Counted from the first letter of the stretch, positions 7,898 to 16,688 are shown. The stretch: DNA of 61,383 bases from an uncultured Clostridia bacterium (GCA_945918795.1 CAMEIT010000004.1:1-61383); one strand, 5' to 3'. Numbers and translations are program-made. Notes: generated by a model from the letters alone, not told the origin.

Positions 7898-9343
7898 ATG
7901 GAAATAATCATTCCGATAGTAATTGTTGCAGTTTTGGTTGTTCTGTTTCTTGTATTCGGTTATTTAAAAGCACCACCGGACACAGCATACATAATAACAG
8001 GTCCAAGGAAAAAAAGAATCCTCATAGGCCGTGCAGGCTTCAGAATTCCGTTTTTTGAGAGAGTTGATAAGCTTTCATTAAAGGTAATGCAGGTAGATGT
8101 AAAAACATCCGAGGCTGTTCCGACAAATGAATTCATAAACGTAACGGTAGACGGCGTTGCAAATATCAAAATATCGTCAAATCCCGAGTATTTGAAGCTC
8201 GCCGCAGAATCATTGCTCGGCATGAGACAGAGTGATAAGATAAATCTTGTAACACAGGTACTTGAAGGCAATATGCGTGAAATAGTCGGTTCTGTCGGAT
8301 TAAAAGAAATGGTTCAGGACAGACAGGGCGTTGCTAAAAAAATTACGGAAAATGTTGTTCCGGATATGGAAAAGCTCGGTATTGAGGTTGTTAATTTCAA
8401 TATACAGAACTTCAAGGACGGGGCAGGCACAATCGAAAACATGGGTATTGATAACGTAGAACAGATACGTAAAAATGCTCAGATTGCAAAGGCCAATGCG
8501 CAAAGAGATATTTCAATAGCTACCGCAAAGGCTCAGGAGGAGGCAAACGCCATTCGTGTCGAGGCCGAAAAGAAGATCGCCGAGCAAAACGCAGAGCTCA
8601 GCATCCAGCAGGCACAGATGAAAGTCAAAGCGGATATAAAGAAAGCCGAAGCCGACGCTGCTTACTCAATCGAGCAGGAAAATCAGCGTAAAACAATCGA
8701 AATCACAAAGGCTGACGCAGATATCGCAAGACGTTCAAAAGAAGCCGATCTCGCCGAAAAAGAAATTCTTATCAAAGAAAAGAAGCTCGATGCCGAAATC
8801 AGAAAACAGGCTGATGCTATGAAGTATCAGGCTGAGAAAAATGCCGAGGCTGAATTGATAAAGAGACAAAGAGACGCCGAAGCTCAGAAATATGAAGCGG
8901 AAGCTGAACTTATTAAAGCACAAAGAGCCGCAGATGCTGAAAAGTATCTTGCTATCCAACAGGCAGAAGCTAAAAAGGCAGAAGCTGAGGCATCCCGTTA
9001 TGCAATGGAGCAAGAGGCCGAAGGTATACGCGCAAAAGGCTTGGCTGAGGCTGAAGCAATCGAGAAGAAGGCTGAAGCTCAAAAGAAAATGGGCGAAGCA
9101 TCTGTTCTTGAAATGTACCTCGCAGCACTTCCTGAGGTCGTTAAAAATGCCGCTGCTCCTCTGGCTCAAACCGATAAGATCGTTATGTACGGCGACGGTA
9201 ACTCAACAAAAATGGTTAAGGACGTAATGAATAGTACAAACCAGGTAATCGAAGGCGTTAAGGAATCCACAGGTATAAGTATTCAGTCACTCCTTAATAA
9301 AATCTTTACAGGAAAACCGGCTGATAAAAATACCGACGCTTGA
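7898..9343 (+). CDS. floT: Flotillin-like SPFH/band-7 protein
   Basis: A 481-residue SPFH-domain protein. An N-terminal hydrophobic hairpin/membrane anchor (1-22) is followed by the SPFH domain (about 25-190: AYIITGPRKKRILIGRAG; VNFNIQNFKD). A long Ala/Glu/Lys-rich coiled coil runs from about 190 to 400 and contains the repeated A-E motifs typical of flotillins. The tail includes LEMYLAALPEVVK, found in YuaG/FloT relatives. Flotillins scaffold membrane microdomains. Length and architecture match the family. GGAGG precedes the ATG and a perfect consensus promoter drives it, suggesting constitutive expression. Monocistronic. Confidence 0.9.
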   Translation: MEIIIPIVIVAVLVVLFLVFGYLKAPPDTAYIITGPRKKRILIGRAGFRIPFFERVDKLSLKVMQVDVKTSEAVPTNEFINVTVDGVANIKISSNPEYLKLAAESLLGMRQSDKINLVTQVLEGNMREIVGSVGLKEMVQDRQGVAKKITENVVPDMEKLGIEVVNFNIQNFKDGAGTIENMGIDNVEQIRKNAQIAKANAQRDISIATAKAQEEANAIRVEAEKKIAEQNAELSIQQAQMKVKADIKKAEADAAYSIEQENQRKTIEITKADADIARRSKEADLAEKEILIKEKKLDAEIRKQADAMKYQAEKNAEAELIKRQRDAEAQKYEAEAELIKAQRAADAEKYLAIQQAEAKKAEAEASRYAMEQEAEGIRAKGLAEAEAIEKKAEAQKKMGEASVLEMYLAALPEVVKNAAAPLAQTDKIVMYGDGNSTKMVKDVMNSTNQVIEGVKESTGISIQSLLNKIFTGKPADKNTDA

Positions 9344-9344
9344 T

Positions 9345-9909
9345 ATTGATTTCCGGGGCTACCACCCCGCACCCCGACAAGCCTTCTTTCTCGGGACTGC
9401 CGCCCCGCACCCCGACAAGCCTTTGAAAAGGCTTGATGAGAAACTTTAAAATACTTTGTAGCTGTCCTCAAGCGATGCCTATGGTAGTCATCGCTCGAGG
9501 ACATTTAATTTTCTTTTTGAGTTTTATGTGCCGTATGATTGCATTCTCACAATAATTTTTTGTGGGAAAATTTGTTTTTGTCTGTGAATAACGAGCAAAG
9601 AAAAGAGTCACTTTGTGAGGGAGCCGGCACCGTAGGCGACTGAAGGAGAGTACGATACAGTAAAATCAGTCTTGAATTACTGTCACATGAGACTCTTTCT
9701 AACGCTGATGTTGTGGACTTATTGCCATTCACTTTCCTTTTTTATTTAAGTAAAATGTGCCGTATATAGGTATTGTTTCGGAAAACCTTAAATAAAGTCG
9801 CAAAAGTTAATGCTCATCTTGCCGCCATACTCTCGGCGGGAAGATGAGCAGATGCGAAGCAGTTTAAGTTTTCGGGTCTTGGGGACTTTTGCAAAAGTCC
9901 CCAAGAAAA
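9345..9909. repeat. Structured dispersed repeat, copy B, with GC-rich tandem units and an insertion
   Basis: Two GC-rich units (about 9350-9424; core CCGCACCCCGACAAGCCTT) are followed by the repeat body. Hairpin I has arms 9463-9477 and 9489-9503; hairpin II has arms 9812-9826 and 9835-9849, with the same ATACTCTC loop as copies A and C. About 200 nt absent from A and C lie between two ATGTGCCGTAT motifs (near 9525 and 9755). Hairpin III is replaced by the palindrome GGGGACTTTTGCAAAAGTCCCC (about 9879-9900). The repeat fills the space between convergent genes. No credible coding sequence. Confidence 0.85.
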
Positions 9910-9910
9910 A

Positions 9911-10642
9911 TCAATTAGCTATTTCATCGTCATCGAGTTTGCCGACGACCTTGCCTGCGCAATAAATATTATCATATTCTCCGATAAAAATATCCTTATA
10001 CTTTCTGTTAACGGAAATAAGTCTGTTTTTTCCTTTTTGTTTTATATATCCATTACCGTTAACGACAAAAATACCGATCTCACCTATATAAACATCAGGC
10101 TGTGCGTGCACAAGGACATTATCACCGTCAAAAAATTCAGGCTCCATGCTTGCACCGGAAACAGTGACAATAAAATCTGCGCGTTCTGTTTTTCTTGAGC
10201 GCACCACCTTCATCATTTCGCATCTTCCGTCATCGAGCATATAACCGCTTCCTGCCGCGGCTTTATCTTCAAAATACGGTATACTTATAAAATCCTCTTC
10301 CTGTCCAAGCGGCGGATTCATGACTCTGTTGTAATGCTCGTCAGCAACGGCGCATACAGCCTTTTTCCCCATATCATCAAGACTGCGGTACTTCATGAGA
10401 AGGTCATTTTCCTCGTCGTCAGATGTATCCGCATCCTTTGGGTAATCATCATACACCAAATAATCTATACTTACATCAAAATACTCCGAAAGCTGTTTGA
10501 GCGTTGAGAGCTTTATATTGCTGTATCCTTTTTTATAAAAGCCGTCAATAGTAGTATAAGGAATTCCGCTGCCTCTTGAAAGATCGCTTATCCTTATGTT
10601 CTTTTTCTGCATAAGCAAATTAAGCTTGTCTGTAAAATTCAT
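9911..10642 (-). CDS. XRE-family repressor with S24/LexA-like autocleavage domain
   Basis: 243 residues from the ATG at 10642, chosen because GGGAGG lies just upstream; an upstream in-frame extension to 10765 has no ribosome-binding site. The helix-turn-helix domain (about 4-62) reads KLNLLMQKKNIRISDLSRG then PYTTIDGFYKKG. The C-terminal S24 domain holds a candidate cleavage site AAGSG (129-133), Ser165 in SGASMEP and Lys201 in GYIKQK; the Ser-Lys spacing (36) matches LexA (37). It could therefore self-inactivate on RecA activation or a similar signal. It is divergent from a small membrane protein gene and probably controls the shared intergenic region. No phage genes accompany it. Confidence 0.85.
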   Translation of the reverse strand: MNFTDKLNLLMQKKNIRISDLSRGSGIPYTTIDGFYKKGYSNIKLSTLKQLSEYFDVSIDYLVYDDYPKDADTSDDEENDLLMKYRSLDDMGKKAVCAVADEHYNRVMNPPLGQEEDFISIPYFEDKAAAGSGYMLDDGRCEMMKVVRSRKTERADFIVTVSGASMEPEFFDGDNVLVHAQPDVYIGEIGIFVVNGNGYIKQKGKNRLISVNRKYKDIFIGEYDNIYCAGKVVGKLDDDEIAN

Positions 10643-10795
10643 AATTGTGTCCGTCCCTCCCTTTTGGTTTTCAGCATCAAATCTGAATATTAATCTATGA
10701 ATAAAGTTTTCCTTGTAATGCAATGATTTTGGTTTTATTATAACACAAATTTTTAAAAAATACAAGACATTTTTACCTTTTGGCGTAAAAAGTGC

Positions 10796-10824
10796 TTGAC
10801 AAATTACGACATATAGTATATAAT
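10796..10824 (+). promoter_or_regulatory. Perfect consensus promoter of the small membrane protein, with possible operator
   Basis: TTGACA (10796-10801), 17-nt spacer, TATAAT (10819-10824). Two copies of ATTACGA (10803-10809 and 10833-10839) lie exactly 30 bp apart, about three helical turns, one in the spacer and one near the start site. Operator sites for the divergently encoded repressor are the natural reading (inference). Confidence 0.75.
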
Positions 10825-10886
10825 ATAGACGTATTACGATACAGAGTAATTTTTATAACAAAATCAGTACCCCGGGAGGTAACATT

Positions 10887-11138
10887 ATGAAAAGTTTAAC
10901 TATTATAAAAAATATATCACACTTATTATCAAGAGGCAGTGCCGTTGCATACTTTATTTATATACTTGCAATAGCATTTATGCGTGCAGCAAATCTCCAA
11001 CCGCTCTCAAAAGACGACATTATACTTCTGACAATGTTCGGTACAATAGTAGGCATATTATTCATTGCCGAATATTCGATTCGTGTAATCTGCTCTGCGC
11101 TCAGACGGCAATACAAAAGAAGTGTGCGAGAAGCTTAA
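10887..11138 (+). CDS. Small two-span membrane protein under the divergent repressor
   Basis: 83 residues with two hydrophobic segments (about 15-33 and 45-68), an Arg/Lys-rich C-terminus (RRQYKRS) and a GGGAGG ribosome-binding site. The very strong promoter and the divergent S24-type repressor suggest a gene kept silent until derepression. Size and charge would fit a membrane-active small protein (toxin-like, holin-like or stress-response), but no family was recognised and this is inference from context. Confidence 0.7.
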   Translation: MKSLTIIKNISHLLSRGSAVAYFIYILAIAFMRAANLQPLSKDDIILLTMFGTIVGILFIAEYSIRVICSALRRQYKRSVREA

Positions 11139-11251
11139 TATTTACGGTAACAACATTTAATGAACGGGCAACAGATTAATGTATCCTGACAAAATATATT
11201 TTTATCTTCATTCAAACTGACAAGCCATTTACTTTTACAATACAGCTCCAT

Positions 11252-11290
11252 AAAAAAAACATCGTCGTGAGCTTAAAGACACGACGATGT
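11252..11290 (-). terminator. Intrinsic terminator of the SpoIID-domain gene
   Basis: ACATCGTCGTG / CACGACGATGT (11259-11290), an 11-bp stem followed on the minus strand by eight T residues. It lies directly after the stop codon at 11307. Confidence 0.9.
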
Positions 11291-11306
11291 ATGATTTCCC
11301 GATTTT

Positions 11307-13826
11307 TTATTTAACAACTGTTGCCTGTTCAGTTCTTACCATCAGATTTTCGTCTGTCATGTAACACAGCGTACCATTGTAATATGCCGTAATTATATTT
11401 CCATCATGAGACGCTATTTCGAGTGCCTCATCAGCAGAAAGTATTCCGATAGCATCCAACATTTCAGGCGAAGAGTACAATATCTTATCCGCCAATGCGA
11501 CAACTCTTTCTACTGTAACGTTATCAGAATATACAACCGTATCGTCCGAGCTTATGTAGGCATAATCATTGCCGTATACTATTTTATACCAGCTGTCATT
11601 CAGAACTACGGCTCTTACTATGTCATCGCTCTGAAGCTCGTCTATGGCTTCTCCCGTGCCGTCGGCAGATTCATATACATTTGTTACGGACGTAATCTTC
11701 AAGTTAACATCTATCGCATTTGATTCTCTCGGAACAGCATATCCGTATTTATCTTCGATTATATCTATTTTATCGGACTTGATATATGATATTGTTCCGT
11801 TATAAACGCATCCCGCAAATCCATACGATATATTGAAGACCTCTATTTCCGTGCCCTCTGAGAGATAGCCGTTCTTTTCGGATTCTTCATCAGCCTTGCT
11901 GAACAGATTCACCTTATAGGCATTGACTTGTGCCTTGCTTATTGAATATACAGTCTCCTCTGTAAGCTGTACATACTCCTTTGAAACATAAGCAGGCGAC
12001 TCGTTATAGTAAATTTCATAGAAGACCGATGTTTCGTCAAGAACTATTACTTCACTGCCGACATTGAGCTTTTTGAGCAAATTATCCTCTGTATATTCCG
12101 CAGAGCTTCTTGCCCAAACTTCATTTGTTACAATGCCGACCTTCATAATTTTCTCAGCTTCGGCAGGCGTCTCCGGTTCCGTCTTGAGCGTGATGTATTT
12201 TTTCATTATATATCCCGTTACAGAGTCGTCCTCGGAAGATACTGCATACCAATCATCAGCCTCTCCCACTATTGTCACTTCTGTGTCTGCATTAGCGCTG
12301 CCTGCTATGTTATATATTGCGCCGGCATTCTCATATACTAATGCTGAAGTATTTATCGTTCCGATTTTCGGCTCATCATACAACACGACAGTATCAGCCT
12401 GTGTATCGAGATATTCGTGAGCCGGAATAGGTTCAAATATATATGTTTCGTACTGTAGAGTCTTTATTTTCGTACCTGTGAAATAGAATGATAATATTTC
12501 AGTGTAGGTCTGCCCCGCTTTTACTCTCGCATAAACGCCGTTCTGACTCATGCCGACGCCATGCCCGTTTCCGTTGCATGTAACAATTATCTGCGTATCG
12601 GTTTCTTCAACCTTAAATCGTGTGCTCGACAAAACTCTGCCGTCTATGCCGTCCGGATTAACAAAATACAAAAAGCTACGGAGTGCCTCTTTTTGCGAAA
12701 ATACAGAGCATTCAAACGTCTCATATTCCTCTGTTGACGTATTCTTGGCTTTAACCGTTATCTGAACCTCTATTGACGCAACACGTCTGTCGGTTTCCTC
12801 CAATTCAACAGGTTCATCATAGTATGTAGGTATAATATGATTTACAGACAATATTTCAAGCGTATCGTAATCATATCCACGGCTTTTAACGTTTGATTTT
12901 GCAGATGTTTTCAATTTGCTTATATTGCTGCTTGATATGCTCGTTTTTGAGAGCGTATAACGTCTGTTTTGATATACCGTATCATACTCATCCACCTTGA
13001 CAGTGTAATACGGCAAATTTGACACCCATGCATGAGCCGTGCTCTCCGTTATTCCGCCGTTTGAAGCCGAATAATACGTTGAAATATAGCTTCCGTTATA
13101 TGTAAGAACCTGATATGCCGTCTGGTCCACAGCGGCAATACATTTTGTGTACGCCTCTTTGTATCCTTTATAGACCTGAGTTGATGTTGTATCATTCACG
13201 TGCCAATCAGCAGTCGGTTTTTTTATAACAAGATTGTAAGCATATGAACGCGCACACACAGCCTGAACCTTAAGCGATTCAAGCGCCTGTCCATTGCTCA
13301 TTTCATAAGGCACAACGCCGCACAGATAATCATCAAGGTTCAGCTCGTTTATGAACACTAAATACCCCGAAGAAATATATATGCGCATATTTCCGATATA
13401 ATTACAGGTGCCGTACGATTTGTTCCGCATTGTGAGATAACCGTCTCTGCTTGCTTCGTGTGAATAAAGCGTAATATCACTGCCGAGAACAAATTCGCCC
13501 TCTGCGCAGGAAAGCACTATGTTATTTTCCGCTATGCTGAACGTATATGTTGTTTTTCTCAGAAGAACGCCGTTTCTGAAAGCGTAATCCTCATTACTTA
13601 TGCCGCGAATGGAATATGTACCGTTTACGGTTATATCTATCGTTTTAAGGCTCGCCATTGTTGAAAGCAAAACCTTTATATTGCCTGTGTCTGTTGATGC
13701 GGCTTTAACCGTACTGTCATTTTTAATTCCGAAATTGTTATAAAACACAGTACACGATATAATCAACAGTAATGACAAGGCAAACGCAACGATCTTTTTC
13801 GCAGTTTTATTTAATTTTTTACTCAA
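11307..13826 (-). CDS. SpoIID/LytB-domain secreted protein with SH3-like repeats
   Basis: 839 residues. Signal peptide or anchor at 10-32 (KIVAFALSLLLIISCTVFY). A SpoIID/LytB domain spans about 150-450: LDDYLCGVVPYEMS, LKVQAVCARSYA, then GHGVGMSQNGVYA near 420. Several bacterial SH3-type repeats follow (about 490-830; DWYAVSSEDD, SWYKIVYGND). SpoIID itself is a lytic transglycosylase acting on peptidoglycan during engulfment. This protein is more than twice the length of SpoIID, so it is a relative, perhaps a cell-wall hydrolase or amidase enhancer. The GHGVGMSQ segment near the end of the domain is intact. Transcribed alone and ended by a strong terminator. Confidence 0.85.
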   Translation of the reverse strand: MSKKLNKTAKKIVAFALSLLLIISCTVFYNNFGIKNDSTVKAASTDTGNIKVLLSTMASLKTIDITVNGTYSIRGISNEDYAFRNGVLLRKTTYTFSIAENNIVLSCAEGEFVLGSDITLYSHEASRDGYLTMRNKSYGTCNYIGNMRIYISSGYLVFINELNLDDYLCGVVPYEMSNGQALESLKVQAVCARSYAYNLVIKKPTADWHVNDTTSTQVYKGYKEAYTKCIAAVDQTAYQVLTYNGSYISTYYSASNGGITESTAHAWVSNLPYYTVKVDEYDTVYQNRRYTLSKTSISSSNISKLKTSAKSNVKSRGYDYDTLEILSVNHIIPTYYDEPVELEETDRRVASIEVQITVKAKNTSTEEYETFECSVFSQKEALRSFLYFVNPDGIDGRVLSSTRFKVEETDTQIIVTCNGNGHGVGMSQNGVYARVKAGQTYTEILSFYFTGTKIKTLQYETYIFEPIPAHEYLDTQADTVVLYDEPKIGTINTSALVYENAGAIYNIAGSANADTEVTIVGEADDWYAVSSEDDSVTGYIMKKYITLKTEPETPAEAEKIMKVGIVTNEVWARSSAEYTEDNLLKKLNVGSEVIVLDETSVFYEIYYNESPAYVSKEYVQLTEETVYSISKAQVNAYKVNLFSKADEESEKNGYLSEGTEIEVFNISYGFAGCVYNGTISYIKSDKIDIIEDKYGYAVPRESNAIDVNLKITSVTNVYESADGTGEAIDELQSDDIVRAVVLNDSWYKIVYGNDYAYISSDDTVVYSDNVTVERVVALADKILYSSPEMLDAIGILSADEALEIASHDGNIITAYYNGTLCYMTDENLMVRTEQATVVK

Positions 13827-13980
13827 AATCTGACTCCATCGACAAATAAATAATTTATTTCAATCAGGAAATAATGCCCTGAAAATCCGAATTTAAATTC
13901 TATTTTATTTTACCACACATGAGCTTCAATATCAAGTCCGACGCAAACTAATTTACATTTACTACATATTTTGCGGTGCA

Positions 13981-14532
13981 TCATCGGCTCTGTTCTGCAA
14001 ATTCGAGCCATTCTTCCCTACTCAATGAATAGCAGTCATTTGCAAACACTGCCCCGTCAAAACGCAGCTCACAAAGGTTTAGTGTTCCCTCATATTCAAA
14101 TCCGTTTTTTTCAAGAACTCTTCTGCTTGCTTCATTATATGTATAACAATATGCCGATATTACAGACAATCCTAATTCTTCAAATCCGTATCTGACAACC
14201 GCTTTTACAGCTTCCGTCATATAGCCCTTGCCCCAATATTCATGCCCCATTGCATAGCCAATCATTTTCGCATGTGGATTGCTTCTCTTTGGATCGTCAA
14301 CAAGGCCTACCATACCTATCACCTTTGCTGAATTCTTTTCGATTATGCCGAATATGCCTTTCTTATTTCCAAACAGCTCTTTTATCACTTCGACAGTTTC
14401 GGCTTTTGATTCATGCGGCTTCCAGCCGGCATCAGGGCCAACATCTTCCTCAGATGAGTACGCAAAAATATCTTCCGTATCGTCAAGCGTTACAGTGCGC
14501 AAAATAAGTCTTTCTGTTTTTATTCTCTCCAT
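13981..14532 (-). CDS. GNAT family N-acetyltransferase (RimJ/RimL type)
   Basis: 183 residues with the usual RimJ/L-like order: ERIKTERLILRTVTLDD at the N-terminus, MGHEYWGKGYMTEAVKAVV (acetyl-CoA-binding region) and NEASRRVLEKNGFEYEG near the C-terminus. Such enzymes acetylate protein N-termini, small amines or antibiotics; the substrate cannot be told. AAAGG precedes the ATG. The ECF transporter gene ends 28 nt upstream, so it may be in the same transcript as 14560-15467. Confidence 0.85.
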   Translation of the reverse strand: MERIKTERLILRTVTLDDTEDIFAYSSEEDVGPDAGWKPHESKAETVEVIKELFGNKKGIFGIIEKNSAKVIGMVGLVDDPKRSNPHAKMIGYAMGHEYWGKGYMTEAVKAVVRYGFEELGLSVISAYCYTYNEASRRVLEKNGFEYEGTLNLCELRFDGAVFANDCYSLSREEWLEFAEQSR

Positions 14533-14559
14533 ATAAAAAACCTTTATTCAGTAGTTGAA

Positions 14560-15084
14560 TCAACCTTTTAGATAATCCTGATGTCCGAATTTTTTCATAA
14601 GCATATCAGCCGCCGCCATCAGAGGCTTGAATAAAATAAGCGCAATAACAAAATTTGACACTCCATGTATAACGTCGTAAATAAGTCCGCTTACTATCCA
14701 CGAAATCATCCCTGCAAAGCCCAATATAAACAGGTACACAAAACTGCACAATGTTCCGAACAACAGTCCGAACACGCCGCTCACAAGCGCCCAAAAAAGC
14801 GGTTCTCTTTTTTTGCGGAATATATACGCAATCAGTGCAAGAATTCCCCATACATACAAATAGCAAAACCACCATGTTCCGAACCCGTATATAAGGCCTT
14901 CCGCCAATACAAATACTGCAAGCACATAAATGATTTTCCGTTTAAGAATCATTGTAAATACTATAACAAGTAAGCTCACAAGCTCAACATTTGGCAAAAA
15001 AGCAAAGCCCACCTGTACCGCTAACAGAAGGGCCGCAAATAACGATATGAGTGTTAAATCAAAAACAGATATCTTCTTCATCAT
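14560..15084 (-). CDS. ECF transporter S-component, substrate unknown
   Basis: 174 residues with about 6 transmembrane helices and the S-component style N-terminus (VFDLTLISLFAALLLAVQ). S-components bind a vitamin or metal and work with a shared energy-coupling module (EcfA, A', T), which is not in the window. Its start overlaps the stop of the DUF4430 gene by 4 nt (ATGA), so the two are translationally coupled. DUF4430 is related to the C-terminal domain of transcobalamin, so a corrinoid-like substrate is possible, but no cobalamin riboswitch was seen upstream. Confidence 0.75.
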   Translation of the reverse strand: MMKKISVFDLTLISLFAALLLAVQVGFAFLPNVELVSLLVIVFTMILKRKIIYVLAVFVLAEGLIYGFGTWWFCYLYVWGILALIAYIFRKKREPLFWALVSGVFGLLFGTLCSFVYLFILGFAGMISWIVSGLIYDVIHGVSNFVIALILFKPLMAAADMLMKKFGHQDYLKG

Positions 15085-15467
15085 TCGTCAATCGTATATG
15101 TAAGCTCGTAATGATCGCCATCGGCAATCGGAAGCTCCTTAGCTCCGTACATACACATTTCTCCGTCCTTGGAAATGCACCACCATGCTTTATCCTTGCC
15201 ATAATCGGCAGTTATTCCGTCAACTGTTGAAAAGAATGCAACCTCTTCTTCGCTTACAAGTCCCGATTTAACAAGAGCGTCGCTAAGATAGTCTCCGTCG
15301 GTTCTTACCTTGAAATCTTTTGTAGTTGAATCAGGGTAAACTACCTGTATCGTAACGAGCTTGCTTCCCTCTTGTGTCTTGGGAATAAAAGCAAAATATA
15401 CTGCAACAGCGGCAATGCATATCGCCAAGAAAGCTACAACCGCAATAATCAATGAATTCTTTTTCAT
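15081..15467 (-). CDS. DUF4430 (transcobalamin-like) membrane-anchored protein
   Basis: 128 residues: an N-terminal hydrophobic helix (about 6-28) and a small DUF4430 domain (about 40-126; VVYPDSTTKDFKVRTDGDYL, KDKAWWCISKDGE, YELTYTIDE). The helix lacks a lipobox Cys, so it is likely an uncleaved anchor or signal peptide. DUF4430 resembles the ligand-capping C-terminal domain of transcobalamin/intrinsic factor, so this protein may deliver ligand to the S-component encoded next. AAGGAGG precedes the ATG. The leader (15489-15546) can form a pseudoknot or alternative hairpins. Confidence 0.75.
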   Translation of the reverse strand: MKKNSLIIAVVAFLAICIAAVAVYFAFIPKTQEGSKLVTIQVVYPDSTTKDFKVRTDGDYLSDALVKSGLVSEEEVAFFSTVDGITADYGKDKAWWCISKDGEMCMYGAKELPIADGDHYELTYTIDE

Positions 15468-15488
15468 ATTAAAACCTCCTTATGTTGT

Positions 15489-15546
15489 CCACAAACAAAG
15501 CTTTTATTGCCGTTAACTGTTTGTTTGCGGTAAAACTGTCAGTTAA
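15489..15546 (-). promoter_or_regulatory. Pseudoknot-capable leader RNA upstream of DUF4430-ECF
   Basis: Two interleaved helices on the minus strand. Helix A pairs 15540-15546 (TTAACTG) with 15513-15519 (CAGTTAA). Helix B pairs 15520-15530 (CCGCAAACAAA) with 15489-15499 (TTTGTTTGTGG). Order 5'-A-B-A'-B'-3' is that of an H-type pseudoknot or of two competing hairpins. B' lies about 10 nt before the AAGGAGG, so translational control is plausible. It matches no riboswitch class I know; cobalamin-box sequences are absent. Confidence 0.4.
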
Positions 15547-15936
15547 TCCGCGAAGTTCAAAGCCAGTAGACGCCATTTTCTTTACTTTTATTTATCCATA
15601 CGATATTATATCACAAAAAACTAAATAATTCAAACCGATTTTTTGCCAAAACTCCAATGCAAAGCATATAAATGGAATACAGAAGATTTTTTTATAAAAT
15701 TACTTGTATAAAATACAATTTTATGGTAAAATGTTAAAATAAAAACTATGTTTCTCAAAACAATCAAGATATAGTATACGCGTGCTCTCACATCAATGCT
15801 TCATATGCTCGGCGAAAAATCATTTTTACCGATATTTTCTGAGAGTTTGCGTATTTGCATGAAAGGATTGCCTTTTGAAATACGGCAAAATGATTTATAT
15901 CAAACAGTTGCGTTTTCTTAAGGTACGGTAACTGAT
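15547..15936. other. Divergent intergenic region between the ECF pair and cysE
   Basis: AT-rich, no ORF or RNA gene recognised beyond the leader pairing described for the DUF4430 gene. Promoters for both directions presumably lie here; TATAATATCG near 15600 (minus) is a candidate -10. The approach to cysE (15720-15936) has no T-box or known cysteine-type riboswitch. Confidence 0.4.
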
Positions 15937-16566
15937 ATGGCAAGCAGTTTCAAGCTGTACATGGATTCAATAAAAAAACGTGACCCGGCGGTACGCAGCA
16001 GTCTCGAGATAGTTCTTTTATATTCGGGAGTTCACGCTGTATTCAACCACAGGATAGCACATTTCTTTTTTAAGCATAAGCTCTTCTTTCTCGCAAGACT
16101 TACATCACAGTTAAGCAGGTTTTTTACGGGTATTGAGATACACCCCGGAGCAAAAATAGGCAAACGACTTTTCATAGACCACGGTTCCGGCGTTATAATA
16201 GGCGAAACCACCGAGATAGGCGATGACTGCACACTGTTTCAGGGCGTAACGTTGGGCGGTACGGGTAAGGACCACGGCAAACGTCATCCCACCCTCGGAA
16301 ACAACATATCCGTAGGAAGCGGTGCAAAAATTCTCGGGCCTGTCCACATTGGAGATAACACGAAGATTGCGGCAAATGCCGTCGTTCTTAACGATGTACC
16401 CGATGACTGCACTGTTGTTGGCATTCCCGGAGAAATAGTCCGCATAAAGGGCAAACGAATAGTTAATCACAGATCCCCGAAAGAACTTCTCAAAACCATC
16501 AACTATCTTTCCGAGCACATAGAACAGCTCGAAAAAGAAATTGAAGAACTTAAAAGCAAATCTTAA
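15937..16566 (+). CDS. cysE: Serine O-acetyltransferase
   Basis: 209 residues. N-terminal helical part (1-75) with DPAVRS and [17 protein letters not shown]. The left-handed beta-helix of hexapeptide repeats (about 80-170) reads [33 protein letters not shown] and [15 protein letters not shown]. The catalytic His residues and the CoA/serine sites are preserved in the family motifs. It makes O-acetylserine, the precursor of cysteine. No cysK is beside it. The C-terminus has a short coiled coil ([14 protein letters not shown]). Ribosome-binding site is weak (AAGGTACGG, distant). Confidence 0.93.
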   Translation: MASSFKLYMDSIKKRDPAVRSSLEIVLLYSGVHAVFNHRIAHFFFKHKLFFLARLTSQLSRFFTGIEIHPGAKIGKRLFIDHGSGVIIGETTEIGDDCTLFQGVTLGGTGKDHGKRHPTLGNNISVGSGAKILGPVHIGDNTKIAANAVVLNDVPDDCTVVGIPGEIVRIKGKRIVNHRSPKELLKTINYLSEHIEQLEKEIEELKSKS

Positions 16567-16688
16567 CAGTTTATTCATATTGTACCCAGTATGGTATGAT
16601 ATAATAGCATTGTAAATTTGAGTGAACAACAAATTTTATATGTTATTCTGTGGGTTATACGTAGCTTCCGGAATAATCAACCGACGAT

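Noticed and set aside
8735..9169. A 144-residue minus-strand frame inside the flotillin gene
   Set aside because: It is the complement of the Ala/Glu/Lys-rich coiled coil and has no independent start signals.
9547..9732. A 61-residue minus-strand reading frame with SPTVPAPSQ
   Set aside because: It lies wholly in the insertion within repeat copy B, has no ribosome-binding site and follows inverted repeats; peptides of this type are translated intergenic repeats.
9876..9903. The palindrome GGGGACTTTTGCAAAAGTCCCC as a terminator of the repressor gene
   Set aside because: Neither strand has a T-run after the stem, so it is treated as part of the repeat.
15468..15620. Cobalamin riboswitch upstream of the DUF4430 gene
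   Set aside because: The conserved GCCACTG-type box and the other core segments are absent.
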